Source of the DNA: Casuarius casuarius
Taxonomy: Eukaryota; Chordata; Aves; Casuariiformes; Casuariidae
DNA length: 64,000 bases
Assembly (NCBI GenBank): GCA_003342895.1
Contig: PTFA01000012.1
Location: forward strand, 7,302,252-7,366,251
Direction: 5' to 3'
Shown: positions 24,001 to 39,217 of the stretch, one piece after another
Layout of the letters: every line of letters begins with the position of its first letter
Position numbering within the stretch: position 1 is the first letter of the stretch
The notes under the pieces: generated by a model
Database searches by the model: none
What the model was told of the DNA's origin: nothing
The model's input: only the letters and a program-made list of their open reading frames with translations
Program-made: the position numbers and the translations under genes

Positions 24001-27000
24001 ATGGAGAGGAATTGCTGGACTCAGCCAGATCTACAGATTATGATCACTTCTACGGCCATGCAGAGGAGGAGGAGGAGGAATATGACTCTGTACGTACTTT
24101 AGGGGTACATATGCCTTGTATGTTTTCTAGTGTTATTTTACCTTTGAAATGATATTAGCTCACATAGATCACCATTTCAGTATTAGACTTAAACTGGGAA
24201 ACGTCTAATCATATTAAGATAATGGCCTGTCAGTTACATTTGGAAATGCAGCACACTTGAAAAATAAGTTACAATATGTATACCTTGAACTTGGAAGTAG
24301 ATGTGCTTGACCTTAATGCAGAGTTTGAGGGCAGTTCAGGTGGTTGTGCCAGCTTTGCAGGCTTGATTTGGATTCTGGGATTGAATTTCAGGGCATACGC
24401 TGATGGAGAGTTTATCTTTGGTATATATTGTCAACTGCTGTGGGATTACCTTTGATTTTCAGTTTGAACAGACTCTTAAGATTTCTATTTTCATCTTATA
24501 ATCATCTTGCTGTTGTTTTCATGAGGCTATGACATGTTTTTATTCTTTCCTTCTTTCTTATCTTGGTCTATAGAAAGTGCATGTGAAATTAATCTTAAAT
24601 TATACTCTAGTTTATTATACTTGCAGAATGTTGTGAATTGTATTTTAACACTGTACTTACCACTTTTTAGCTTAAGGCTGAAACTCTTAATTTTATTCTG
24701 CGCAAGTCATGTTACGTCTCTGTTAAATTGTATTTTTTCTTCGTCTTTTAGTCTGTAACTTTTCACTTTAGGGAACTGTCAGATTAAATTTTCTTTGATT
24801 GCAAGCATGTCTAAAATTTAAATGAAATGTTAATCAAATACTTGATCGTGATTAATGGGAATGCAACCACGTACTGCAAAATTAGCACTGAAACTGTTTA
24901 ATGCAATCAGTGTATTTTAACAAGAAAAAGTAACTGGCTATATTTTAAAAGAACAATAACTTAAAATAAGGGGTTTTTTGGTGGGGTTCTTGTTTCGTTT
25001 TAAACAGATGAGCAGGTTAGCTGTCACAGTTAAGACCACAGGGGAAAGTAAAAATTTTTTAAAGGCTTATAAAGTGAAAGAGAATATCGAATATACAGAA
25101 GAAGAGTGAAACTAGCTATACACAGAATAACTCTGAGAAATCTAGAGTGATATTTTCCATTTGATTAGCTTTCATTATCGTAATTCACTTCTTAAGAATA
25201 GGTAGTAAAATGAGAAGCCTTGTGGCTAATAGGTTTAGAAAAATTAAATTGTTTAAAAATGAATTGCTGGTTAATTTCACAGCAAGTCACAAGTGTGATC
25301 TTGCTCTGGTGTGGCATTTCTGACTCAATTTTTGATCCTGTACATTTGTTCCTGGTAAGATGCTCACAAAAATATTTTAAAGTAGTATCGTGCTGTTGAA
25401 CAACTTAATTTCTTGAAGCATGTTTCATAAGGACGCAGGGCAAATTGCTGTCATACCACATTGTATTCCTTGCTAGCAATTTACTACCTCTAGTTTAGCT
25501 TTTAATCATGTATGTGAATTTTAACAGAGTACGTCTGCACTAGTATTATGCTGCTAAAACACTGCTGCATTCTGAGAAGACTTAATAATTGCTTTTTTTC
25601 CCACCCTCTTCAGCCACCAGAAAGACAAATTTTAGTTGGGATTTGTTCAATGGCTAAGAAATCTAAGTCCAAGCCAATGAAAGAAATTCTTGAACGCCTC
25701 TCCATGTTTAAGTACATAACTGTTGTAATATTTGAAGAGGATGTTATTTTGAATGAGCCAGTGGAAAATTGGCCTTCATGTGACTGTCTCATTTCCTTTC
25801 ATTCTAAAGGTAAATCTTTTACTAATACTAAATTCAATTTTACTAATACTAAACTCAACAACTATACATTTCTTCCAGCCTGTGGATTTTTTTAAATTAT
25901 TTTTGCCTTGTAGTTCTCTTGGATTTTCCTAGGAAGCAGTGCCCTTTTCTTGTTTAATGTAATACAGCTGACTTTTAAAATGCAAGCTCTTAAAATGATG
26001 CTATTTTTATTGTGCGAGAAAGTCGTGCTCTGACATGACATTTAAAATAGCCGTTCCATTAGTAAATATTTGGGATGCCAGTGGAATGGTAAGCGCTGTT
26101 GATCTAATACTAACTTGGACCAATAACTGCAAAAGCATGCTGCTCTCTCAATCTGCGTGTTGGGTCTCTAGCTACATGTTCCTGCATCTCTGCAGGACTT
26201 TAAGCTTTTTCTGGGACTATGCAGTGAACCAAAGGTGAGTGGGCTAAGGTTAAAAATTACATTTTCAGGCAAAGGCAACACAAACCCTAGTTCTGGCACT
26301 AGGGAATATGGAAATGAGGAGGAGGGAATGGGAGACAGGACCACTACTTCTGGCAGTGTACACTGAAATTGGCCTATGGTTTCGTGATTGTCTTAAGCTC
26401 ACATTATGTATGTCTATAGTTGAGGGAGGGAACATCGTCCCAAAGCCGTATGTCTGGTTATACTCTAAAGTTTGAAAATGAAGGTATCAAACTATGTACT
26501 AGTGTTGTGTCTCGTGATTTTAATTTATATTCTTTAATAAATATTCTAGGTTTTCCACTGGACAAAGCAGTTGCCTATGCAAAACTCAGGAATCCATTTG
26601 TAATCAATGACTTGAATATGCAGTATCACATACAAGACAGGTAAGTGATGATAACTACCTATCAAGAACAAACCACTTTTAAGTGAGGGACTGTGAGAAT
26701 CTGCTGATATTGCACAACAACAGTTTCAATGTATTGTACACTAGTTTAAATTACAATGAATTTTATGTTTTGTTAATTTATGTATAATTTTGTGATGTGT
26801 GTTTAGGTATGCTTTTTTCCTTGACTACTTTCATATTGATGGCTCTGAAGATTTGCCAGGATAGAAATTTGGTAATACATTTGTCTAATGCCTAGCAAAT
26901 AAAAAAGGTTAAAGTCTGAAAAATACATATAGCATAGGTTTGGGATTGTACAATCCTCTGTTGTCAAGCACTCATGTGAAGTGGCATATCATTTGGTTAT

Positions 27001-30000
27001 CTATTGGTATTCATTAATCTGACTTTTGATATGCATTTGATCACCTCTTATTCAAGTCATTGGGACAGTGAAACTTAAGCAGTGAGATCCTGATGCCAGC
27101 TATGGAAGTTTAGAGGAGAGTTTCTTGATGACTTTAAGTTGTCCTGAAATGTTCAATTTCTTGTAGAGTACTAATTTTACACTTTACGAGCATTGCATTT
27201 TGCAGTTGTATGTATCGAAAGAGATTAGCAGTGTCAATTAAGATAGTCATTATGCAAGATGATGTTAGCTGTGAAACAGGAAAAGCTTAATTGGAAGCAT
27301 ATTAAACAGTTAATTGTCTCTGAGATGAGGAAATAAAAGCACATTTGACTTTGGGGCCATAACTGTTCTCTGCAACTGTAGAGCATTCCATATTGTAGAA
27401 TTCATGTGGCTTATGTAAGGCTTTTTCTGTAAAGTAAAAACTTTTGGGGGCTGTTGAATGACCACATGATCTTTGAATACCAAAGCGAATTTTTTCTGGG
27501 CTGCAATCATGCTTAGCAAATATTAACAAAATAATAGTAAGCAAAATAAACATTAGAGCTTTCTGAACAGTGAACAGGCTTGTTTTTTTAGATGCCTTCA
27601 ATTGCTGTACTGTAAGAATTTTTCCAGCCCTTTTGTTAATCTGTTCTACTGAGAGACTTGCTCTGTGCAAATTGTTCTTGCACTGTGAGGATGGAGGGAA
27701 AGCACTGGCACTGCAAATGTGATTGTTTTACTGATACTGATGAGATCGCTGCGAAGGTACAGCTCTCCATCAACAACCTTTTGAAGCATTGTATACACAA
27801 ACAGTGTTACAGTATATATGTGATCTTTTGTGGTGTGGTTATATAGTTTCCTCTTCCTTTCCACACACTCATGGACTAGAAAATACAAATACTGTCAGGA
27901 CCTGCAGTCTTACTGTGCAACTTCTGTTCTTTTCTTCTAGGAGAGAAGTATACAGTATTCTTAAAGCTGAAGGCATTTTACTTCCTCGTTATGCAGTTCT
28001 AAACCGTGATCCAAACAATCCCCAAGGTAAAAACTGATGACAAAAATATCAACCATTGGCATCTTTTGATTTCCATTGGAGACCAGTAGATTCATACAGG
28101 AAAACTAAACTTTGCTTCCTAGAGAATTGGTTCAGTGGCTCAGAGATCGATTTCTTCTCCAGTATTTAATTGAAGTATGCATTTAAGAAGAGTGATTCTG
28201 AAGTCTGAGGTCAGAATTCTCTTATAGCCATCATAAACCAGCTAGAATGAGGCCTTCCAAACTCAAACTGAGGTAGAAATATGCTGCCAACCAAGGAGAG
28301 CAGCATTTGTGATTTGTCTTCCATTACCCATGGTAATTAGTAATCCTGCTTAGAATAGTAGGATCGGCAAAAGCAACTCAGGCTATTGAATCCTTTCCCT
28401 TTCAAATAAAAGGAACTACGTAAAGGAAACTTAGTCCAGAGAGATTCTGCAGATGATCTCCTCTGAATATCACTTGCAATGAATTTTTTCTCTACTTTAA
28501 AACCAACCTGAGAGCTTTTTCTTAGGAGATTGCAATGACTGATCAAGACATAAGAATAAGACATAAGAAACAATAAGGAAAATTGGAGCATTACCATGTT
28601 GTAGCTCTCAGGAGAGGTAGAGAATTCTAGGTGAAAAAGTCTGCCTAACCTTGGGAAAAAAAGACTCATTTTATGCTACTGAAGTCAAATGAAAGCTGCT
28701 GCACCCAGCCAACCTGTAGTGAAGAGATTTCCAATCCTATACATAGCAGAGTTACCTAATCCAATCACACATTGTGAGAGAGTTCTCAGCATACTAAAAG
28801 TACTATTCCATCTGGCCCCACATTCACTCTCTAGCTGTGGTTGCTCTGCTATTTCAGAGAAGGGCACTGAAAGAAAAACTAACAGCCCTACCTCCTCCCT
28901 TCAAAAAAAAAAAAAAAAAAAAACCACACAAAAAAACATGCTCATATACAAGAATATGCATCTGTAGGGGATGATTTGCTCTCCGATGCTGCAGGAATCA
29001 GCAGAAATCCTGAAACATAGGATTAATGTAATACCATTTAGATGTGGTACGGCAAACGTGTTCAGCACGTGATGATGAAGTCTTCGTGCAGTCAATAACG
29101 ATCCAGTCAACCGAAGATTCATAGTAATCTTTATTTCAACCACCAGTATCACCTTTAATCATTTTTTCCATGAATATATCATTGCATCTCTGTTGTTTGC
29201 ACTGTTTCTTCAGAATGCAGTTTGATTGAAGGAGAAGACCATGTGGAAGTGAATGGGGAAATTTTCCAAAAGCCTTTTGTAGAAAAGCCAGTTAGTGCTG
29301 AGGACCACAATGTTTACATTTATTATCCAACATCTGCTGGGGGTGGAAGCCAGAGGCTCTTTCGAAAGGTGAGGACAGTGTACTAAAAATGCTGAAATTC
29401 TGTCATGCTAAGTGGAAACTTGGTGAAATTAACTCTTGTGGGGTGGAATCAGTCTCCCAGTGTGAGAACATAGAATTAGATTCTGTAAGAAAGTTACAGC
29501 TTTTGTTCCCCCCACATTCCCCCCCAAAAGAAGTTGATGCCCGGCAGAGAATTGCAGAGTAATATTGTCCTGTCCATATGTTAGCTGAGACCTGCATCTT
29601 TGCTTTTGTCACATTCGGCCTGCATAGGAGTAGTGCAGATCAGAAAAATGAGTTTCAGGAAAACTTGTAGAATGAATTAAGGCCCCTGTTCCTTTTAGTA
29701 GATTGTCAGCTGCTGCCTATTCTTATAGATAAAATAAGCATACACTATCAGTGCGTGTTTAGAATATTAAAAATCTTCTGAGAGCTGTCAAAAAACTACT
29801 TGCTTCACTTAGGACAGGAAATATGTTCTATCAGTACAGATGTGGTACTTCAAGGAGTTTTAAAAGTCTCTCAGTAGCCTATGAGTTTATTAATAGAAAA
29901 ATATTTATTTCAGATTGGCAGCAGAAGCAGTGTTTATTCTCCTGAAAGCAGTGTGAGAAAAACAGGCTCCTATATTTATGAGGAATTCATGCCTACAGAT

Positions 30001-33000
30001 GGCACTGATGTGAAGGTATGACAACTATGCATTCTGATTTATATTTAGAACAATCAAGTGCTCTAAGAGTTTGTCAGCTTTAAAGATGAAAGTATATCTG
30101 TGTGTCAAGGATTAGTTTTAATAAAGTTTTGGTACAGTTCGTAAGTAGAGAATGTCATTCTTATTCTAGCAAAACACAGTACTTGTAAGTCAGAGTATCT
30201 TCGCTTATGTCTTTGCAAGCAAGTACTGGATGTTTATTACCTGACTCATCATCTGTCTTTTTTGTAATGTATTAGTGCCAGAACACCACATACTTTCCTA
30301 TGTAAACAGATGCTACCTTGATATTTTGTCTGCAAGTTGCAAAGAAATCTGTACCTGAAATATATTTTTACCAAATATTTTAATCTTATCATTAATAAAC
30401 ACTAGTTACTTACTAAAATGATATGAAGTTGGAAAAGGTAATGCATTAAACATACCTGTATATTATTTTCAATCTTTTCTTCATTTACTTGAGCAGATAC
30501 AAAGATCAGGCATCATAACAGAGTAATAAAATACAGTTATAACAGAATGGGAACTCAGCCAGTCATCTATGGAAATTGCTTTCCTTCCCTTTGTGTCAGA
30601 AGTCAATTCTAAACCCATCACAAAACATGTCAAACAATTGTTTTACCATATGCGTGGGAGATCATATTTAGGCCAAGAGTGGAAGTCAGAGTCTGACATT
30701 TAGCAGTCAGCTTCTTCCACTTGGAGACGCATGAGGGGAATGCTGTTTTTATGTGTGCAGACAAATTCCCTGTTCTCTAAGTTGCTGTGCTTTTATGAGC
30801 CATACTCCTCAGATGGTTTTAGTGTGCAACACCATGCAGAACACTTTGCAGTAGGTTAACCTGAGGTTATAGAAGCCTGTGTAAAAGTTTTACAATCTAC
30901 TTCCAAAAATAAAAGTTTGTAGTGATCTGAAGAGACGCAAGTACTTGGGTGGATGGGGACTGCTTTGACTACTGTGGTAGTGTAGTTACTGAACGGCAAC
31001 TGTGGACTTGAGCATCCTGAGTAAATAGATTTTCTTCAAGTAAAAAGACTGATGTCATCTTTGTATCAGGCAGCTTCACCCAACTCTCCCTCTTACCTGA
31101 GTTGACCTGCTTTCAGGTGTTTCTGTCACCCATATTCTAATCTCAGCTTGCCAATGGCTGAGATACTACATTCATCAGTCAAGCAGGAAATATGCAGTCT
31201 AGTCTTGCAGGAGGTTGATAATACCACTTGCCATGCCTTACAATAGAGGTATAAGACACTTGTCACCCCATCTCTTCCACATGATGTCCTATAGGGCTTT
31301 GCATCTGAGAACTGTTTGAAGAAGTGCAACTGCCTACAATTTCTCCCTTAAATCTGCTGGTAAAGATAAAACCACTAGAGAGAAGTCATGTCTAGTCTCA
31401 TTAGACTTTCAAGTGAGTCAATATTGCCTTATGGTCAACCACACGTTGTTAAATGTAGCACAGGGAAGGGGCATTGTCGTCTTAGATTTTTAGCCTTGGA
31501 GAGGTTTCTGTGACTTAAGCCAGGTGCTTATTCCATCTGATGAGAACCAAGAAGGTATTGAGATACTGTGAGAGCTCTCACCACAGCTTTCTTCAGTCCT
31601 GTTTGAGAATAGATGGGATATTTGACAGTATTTACAATCACCTTTTCAGTTGAAGACTTTCTTATCAAAACTTGCAGATTTGTTTTTAAGGAAAGTAAGA
31701 GTAACCTGTGTCTTGAGAGCTTTTGACAAGTCTCTTCTATTAAAGGCTCCAATACTTTCCTCTTTTAGTAAGTATTGCCAGTTGAAATTCTAGCAGAGGG
31801 GACAGCACTCTTATTTTCTAATTCCCTTGTCTTGTCACAGTAAAACTGGGCAGATCATCTTTGTTCAATCTTGCCTAAGATATGAAAATATCTTTTAATA
31901 ACGGGAATCACTTAGTCCTACAGCCAAATTTCAATTATCAAGTAAGCTCAAATTTTTTTGTATTAATCTATCCAGGCTTTGCAGATGATTTGGTTTAAAA
32001 ATAAGAAATTAATCTTCACTCAGCAACTTTTATTTTTTCCTGTTCACTTGGGCTCTGGCTGTTTTCCCCTCCTGTTTCATCCTAGGTTGTCAGTAAGTGA
32101 TCAGTATCCTCTGAACACAGTACCATTGAGGAAGTTACTTTAGAGCCATCTCATCAGTGATGAAAACTTGCTAGCATCTTTTGCGTGGACTACCACAGTT
32201 GAGAGAAATTTAGTAAGGTGCTTGCATACATGTAATGTAACTTAATTACACTGAATCAAGAGTTTCTATTTTTTAATAAAGGTGTACACAGTAGGTCCAG
32301 ACTATGCTCATGCTGAAGCCCGGAAATCTCCAGCTCTGGATGGCAAGGTAGAACGAGATAGTGAAGGAAAAGAAGTGAGGTATCCAGTCATCCTGAATGC
32401 AAGAGAGAAGTTAATTGCTTGGAAAGTATGCCTTGCCTTCAAGGTAAGCTGATTACTTTGCTATCTGATCAAACATTTAGTGCTAATTAATTGTTTAGCA
32501 CATGAAATTTCCTTAGCGTTTAAGTGTACAGAGCCAGTAGTTACACTGCTGCAGAACTCCCAAGAGGGAGAAGAATTAAACTTCTGCATCCACATTTTGT
32601 TTAATCTGGAAGAATTCTTCCTTTGCATTAAAAAGTTCTGGGTGGGATGCTTTTATTGTGCAGGTTTCCTGTTACTATTGTGCTTTGCCAGTGCACAGCG
32701 TGTGTGTTTTATGCATCATACATTTGCACACTTTGTTAATGGTTTCTAAATTAAGGAAACACAACTGCAGTAGTCAAGTTTATGTAACTCTTGTTAACTA
32801 GTGTTTACACTGGGCCCGATTAATATTAATTTGGTATTGACACAACTAGTTTTTCTTGGTTTTAAATCTTTGATGATTTCCATTTCTGTATAGTTCAAGG
32901 TACTTTAAAACTTCACTCAATTTCTTGCCCTCCTTCAGCCTTCTTATTAAAAGGTTGCCTTTCAGTCTGTCATGTGTTACCTGCATGTAACTATGGTGGT

Positions 33001-35154
33001 ATTCAGGAGCCTGTAAGGTATGGACCATTATCACAAGCAAAGTGGGCTTTGAGCTCTAAAAAGTAATCTGTTAAAATAGCATTTTATCCTAAATTAACAA
33101 TGTTAATATCATGTCAATGTCAAAGCAATATCCTATCAAATTAAGATTTGTACAAAAAAGGTTTTACTGGTGCTTTGTCTCTTCTTGCCTGCCACCCTCA
33201 AAAAGCAGTGTCTAGAGAAAAATCTCTAAGAATGGAGAAGTTGTAAGCCAATCTTTGCCTACACTGAGGGTCCTGAGGATTAGATTTGTGAATGTATGAA
33301 TTTGACCTGCAATATTGATATTGCTACGGATATGTATGAGGTTTAAAGCAAAGTTGGGGATGTAAAGCTAATAGAAAAATGATTGCGTAAGGTGAGCAAA
33401 CCTTACATGGAACTGGCAAAAGGCATTAAGTATTAAATCTATTACATCTTTGTCACGTTTTTGGATAATTACCATGTAAAAATATAATGAATATTTATAA
33501 TAAGCAAACCTAAGGAAGGTGATCTCTGACAGAAATGACTTGAACTTTTATTCTGAAACAGCAAACAGTTTGTGGCTTTGATTTATTGCGTGCTAATGGA
33601 CAATCCTATGTCTGTGATGTGAATGGCTTCAGTTTTGTGAAGAACTCCATGAAATACTATGATGATTGTGCTAAGATACTTGGGTAAGAGTATATTGACT
33701 TCAGGCATTTTGCCTATTCACTGTATTGTGTGTAACTATAGTTCATGTGCTACTTTCCCATTATTCCTAAATTATTTCTGAAACATCTAAGCTGAGTGTT
33801 TTGTGAACACTTAAAGGTAATTGAAAAAATATTTTCAAAGCAGGACTGAGTTCTTATAGGTGGTTGAGTTTGGGTTTGAGGGTTGGTTGGTTTGTTTGTT
33901 TGTTTTTTCTCCAAGTGGGCAAGCACCACTGAGTGATTATGTTTCTTGCTGTTTAATATGTGCCCAAATTTATGAACATTGTCCTTGATCTGATGCCAGT
34001 ATATATTTTTATACTTGTGTATTTCGTAATGGTATATACAAGCTGAGGTAGCATCAAGATACCCCGTCATGCCATTTTCTGTCTGTTACACTGGGAGCAA
34101 AAAAAAGGATAATAAGGGATTATGCGGAATTGGGTACTGAACAGTATGCCAGTGAAATGTTGCTCTCAAGCTCAGTTGATCCTATTTTGTCCAGTTAAAC
34201 TGGCTTTACAGTAAGATTGCGCTAATGACATACAGCATGACCTTACTGCATTATCAAATGATCTAGCATCTTATCTAAATGGTGAAAAAGAATTTATAGC
34301 TTGATTGAAATTCTAGATAATAACAACTGTAGGTCTGTTGTTTTAGGTCACTTCTTGAGTTAGAGTCAGAACTCTTAGACCCATTTTGATTTCTCTTTAT
34401 TCAAGTTGCTGTAGATGTTGTGATTTCTGCAAAAAGTTATCAATTTATTCCTTATGCTAAAAAGTAATAAGTTATAGTGTTAAGTCAACAAAAGACTTTT
34501 TTCCTAGCTTCTTAGAAATTAATGTTTGGGGTTGAGCTAATTTAAAATGAATAATTTTAAGTACTGAGTACTATTACTTCGGTAGATTTTAATCTCAAGT
34601 TCAATGTATTTGATGAAATACTTAGGCAGTAGGACATTAACAAGGTTTTAAAATCTTCTGTATGTTGGTGTAACGTAATCATTTTGTAGTTATGACCAGA
34701 GACTTTACATGTTCTTCCAGTTCTTACTATATAAACTTCTGAGAAATAAAATTACTGCTAAAAGTACCAGTTAATCTTTGATTAGAATGGCTTGCTGGTT
34801 TTCAGGGACTTTCAGTTAGATAATGGAGTCAGGTATCCTAATATTTAAATTAACGAGACCAAATCACAGCCTAGGAATTTTTCTAGGAATTGGAGTACAT
34901 AGACTGAGGTTTCTTACAAATCCTGAGCAAGTTAGGGTTCTGTTGTTTCTATAACAAATGTAATTAAGGATTATAGTAGCCTTAAATTTGTTGTTTTAGT
35001 AGTGCATTGTATTACAATTAAAAGAAAAATACATGTCTAGAGACTTAATGTCACTAGTATTCTAAAACTGAGCTGGTTAAAAGTATATGCATATATCTGT
35101 TTGGTTTGGGGCTTGTATATGTTGTTATGTTGTATAAGCCGTACTTTAAATAGT

Positions 35155-35202
<48 letters not shown>

Positions 35203-38200
35203 TTTTTTTTNCACCCCACTCTTCTTTTAGAAATATCATAATGAGAGAACTTGCTCCCCAGTTTCAAATTCCATGGTCGATTCCTTTGGAAGCTGAAGAC
35301 ATCCCTATTGTGCCAACCACCTCTGGAACAATGTAAGAGAATAGTAGCTCTACCTGAATTGTGTCAAGTCCTAATATAACTTCTGTGTGAATTTTTTTTT
35401 CTCTTCAAAAGGTGTGCCCACTTTCGCCTATGAACACTTGTTTTGTGTGATGAAAACAAGGAAGGAATCACAATTGCTATGCCAGCAATCAGAGTTTCTG
35501 ACCCTTAGTCAAGCTGAGTATAGAACAGCAGATTTTCAAGTGTAGCATCTTCTACACATAGCTTCCTTCACTGCTAATCATTGTTCAGCACCAACTTAAT
35601 ATGCGCTTCTAATAAACATGCTTTCATTAAATAAACCTCAAAATTGTTGTTTTAAAAACTACTTAAAATAGATATTCTGTAGTTACCCAAGTCTTAAAAT
35701 CAGTATTTTTTATACCTTCCATCATTTTCAGTTAACCTTATATTCTTGCATATCCTTCCGTCACTTCTGTAGTTATGTCAAATATAATTGTGTCAACTGT
35801 CTTGATTCACGGTGTTTTTAATAAGAAAAAAAACCCATACATTGAACTGAAGAAAAACTCTTAAAATTTCAGGATGGAGCTTAGATGTGTTATAGCTGTA
35901 ATACGTCATGGGGACCGAACACCAAAACAAAAAATGAAAATGGAAGTAAAACATCAGAAGTAAGTTGACTTTTGATAAAAATTAGTTTCATAACTTTAGA
36001 ACCAAGCTTATTTCATGGGCATGTGGAGGTAATGCAGTGAATTGAGCAGAAGTTGCATGCACACAGGTTTGTATTTCTTTTTTTTCTTTTAAATCTAACC
36101 AGTGTTATTCTAGGTAAATAATAAGCATGCACCTCTCTTTCTAACAAGACAATCAAATTAATTGTGCAGACTTCCTTCATCCCGTGTTGTGATTTGTAAA
36201 CACTCCTGTTTAAACTTAGTGAAAATGCCTTTGTTTCTATAAGTGTCCTTACTCCAAATATTATAGCAAAGTGTATTTCTGGTTCGCCATTTGACCATGA
36301 TGCTATGTCTTCTCTGGCTTTCTCTTTTTATCCTACTGTTGTTCTTGCATGAACTGTCTTCCTGCACCACCTTTTTGTCATCTGCCATATGATTATATGG
36401 TACTTTTGGTAGATACCATCTTTAGGGTAGAGATTGTAAAGTGCCTTACCTAGCAGTCCTGCAGTTATGTGCAATTTCAATAAAACATAATTATTCTTCA
36501 TATTGGGACTAGATTCTTGCTTTCAGCAATATGTGTTGTAAATGTGTAGAACTGTATATTTGGTATTTATAATCTCCATTTCTGTCAAGGATTGTTCTTG
36601 AAGATAAGACTAGACCTAGCTGTATACTCAAAAATATTTTGTCATTTGATGCGTAGGGTGTTTTGTGGAGGGGGGAGTTGTTTTTTGTTTTTGTTTTGTT
36701 TGTTTTTCCCTAACACTTGGCAAGTCAGTATTTCTCTGACTTTTCTAATGTGTTGAAGACTTTCTTGGGAGATAAGATCTGAATGAGTAAAGGTTGGCTT
36801 GAGCTCTGAAGTTCAGATTTTCACATGCTTTCCTTATAATGTAAGGATGCTAATTTCAGGCCGCTTTAATTTTAAAAGCCACTTCTTTAAGTAATAATCA
36901 CGACTTCTTTAAGTAATAATCTAACATTCTTACCAAATATGGTTTATTGGGTTTTTTTGTTTGTTTGTTTTAATCAATATGCTTTCTCCTAAAGATTTTT
37001 TGATCTCTTTGAAAAATGTGATGGATATAAATCTGGAAAACTAAAACTGAAAAAACCAAAACAGTTGCAGGCAAGTTTGTCTTTATCCTTCCCCCCCCCC
37101 ATATTTTATAACTAGAAAATAATTTATTTGTTTTAAGGAATTCCTATGTTTCCTTTCTTTAGGAAGTGCTTGATATAGCAAGGCAACTTCTTGTAGAACT
37201 TGGGCAAAACAATGATTCTGAAATTGAAGAAAGTAAAGCAAAACTTGAACAACTAAAGACTGTGTTAGAAATGTAAGTATCTAATTTTGTCTAATGCTTC
37301 ATAGCAGTACAGATGTCTGTTATTTTGACTTCTTTGACTATTACAGTTACTGCTTAGAATTGCAATGATTAGCAAATAATATGCAATGATATATTAATTC
37401 AAGCATAAAGATTAGTAAGAGAAAGGATGGCTTCATGTTTGATGTTAAGGAGGGATGAAGGAGACCAAGCCTCTTTCCATGTTTTCTCCTTATCTTTTTT
37501 TATTGAACTTAATGCTTAATTTAGTATGCGTCTCAGTACACTTCTTATGAAAGTTCTACTTCCTTTGATCTCGAATTTTATTTTCTTGTGTATTTTTAAA
37601 CCTAAAGTACTTGAATGTAGGGTCTATCTCTTGCAGTGTGCGGCATAATGAAGTCTGCTGGAGCCTGTAGGCACTTACGCTGCTTGTATACTGTCCACCT
37701 TTTAGCAGACTTGGCAGATTCCAAATAGATAAGGCTTTGTATATAAAACACGAAATATTTTTAACTGAAACTAAGGTTGCAAGGTTTGTTAAAGACCTGA
37801 GGTCTTAAAATTCTACATGGTAGTAGATAACTTTAATTTTAAAAAATCAGGGCAAAACCAATAGTTATTGAGATATATGCAGCAGATCTCTACTCTTCAG
37901 ATATATTGAGTCCTGCTTGAAAACTTCATTGGCCATCTACACTGCCAGATCAGATTCTAGATACTGATGGTTATAGATCTGAATAAATTACTCATGCAAT
38001 CTGAAAATGTAGGTTGTTTTAGGCTGCTATGCATAAGCAGTTTTTCAGTTTTGTGTTCAGTGCAGTGAACAGTAAATAGTGGGTAATATTTTGAAATGTT
38101 TCATCGTGGGATGATTGCTATTTTTGTAGTCATTCTGTGCTTGTTGAATAAGGTTTGTTGCAAGCACTGCTTCAGTATATGGGCAGCCATATGCATGAAT

Positions 38201-39179
38201 CAATGGGCAGCATAGTTTTATTATATCCTAACTGTTACAGGAGCACAGTAATTTTGAATATTTATTGGAAAAATACATATTCTTATCTGAAATATTATTT
38301 CTCTCTTCCCCCCTTCCTCCAATAATTGCTACTTCAGGTATGGGCATTTTTCAGGGATAAATCGCAAAGTCCAGTTAACATATCTTCCTCATGGTTGCCC
38401 AAAAACTTCCAGTGAAGAGGAAGGTATGGTATTACTTTAGCATGTACTCTGTCTTAATAGGATGTCCATTTACATTCTTGATGTTAGGAAGAGAAATATG
38501 TTGTTTTGAATGTTTGTATTGATGGCAGATATTCAGTCTCTTAATCTGCTGAGTAGTACACCTAAAACTAGGTAGTAAATTTGTATTTTAACGTTGCTTT
38601 TTTTTGTAACAGAAAAGTAGGGGTGAAGAAGCTTCAGTGATTCGCTAGAAATGGTGTCCTGGGGCAGATACGGGGAAAATCTCACTCACTGTTTACTGTT
38701 ATCGTAAAAAAAAAATTTTAAGCTTTTATGGGTGTTAACTGAAATAACTCTAGATATTTAGCATCCCATTTGTTTTAACTTTCTGGCTTTTGATTTTTTT
38801 TTCCCCCTCAGATTTCCTACTAAATATTTTTCACTTACGTTTTCTCTGTAGTTGAACTACTGCAGGTTTCTCTGTTTAAGTGCCCGTTTTGTCCTCTAGT
38901 TCAGTGTTTTCTTAATGCTAGAATGCTATTAAAAATGTATAATGTTGAAGAGATCCTTTACTAAAGCCCTGCGTAGGTCCAGTATTTTTATTTATAAACA
39001 AAAAACATTTGTAATATAGTTCACTACTGAACTCCTCTCTCTGTGCACAATTAGATAACAGAAGAAATGAGCCATCCCTGCTTTTGGTTCTAAAATGGGG
39101 AGGAGAACTGACCCCTGCAGGCAGGGTTCAAGCAGAGGAGCTTGGAAGGGCTTTCAGGTGCATGTATCCAGGTGGACAA

Positions 39180-39217
<38 letters not shown>

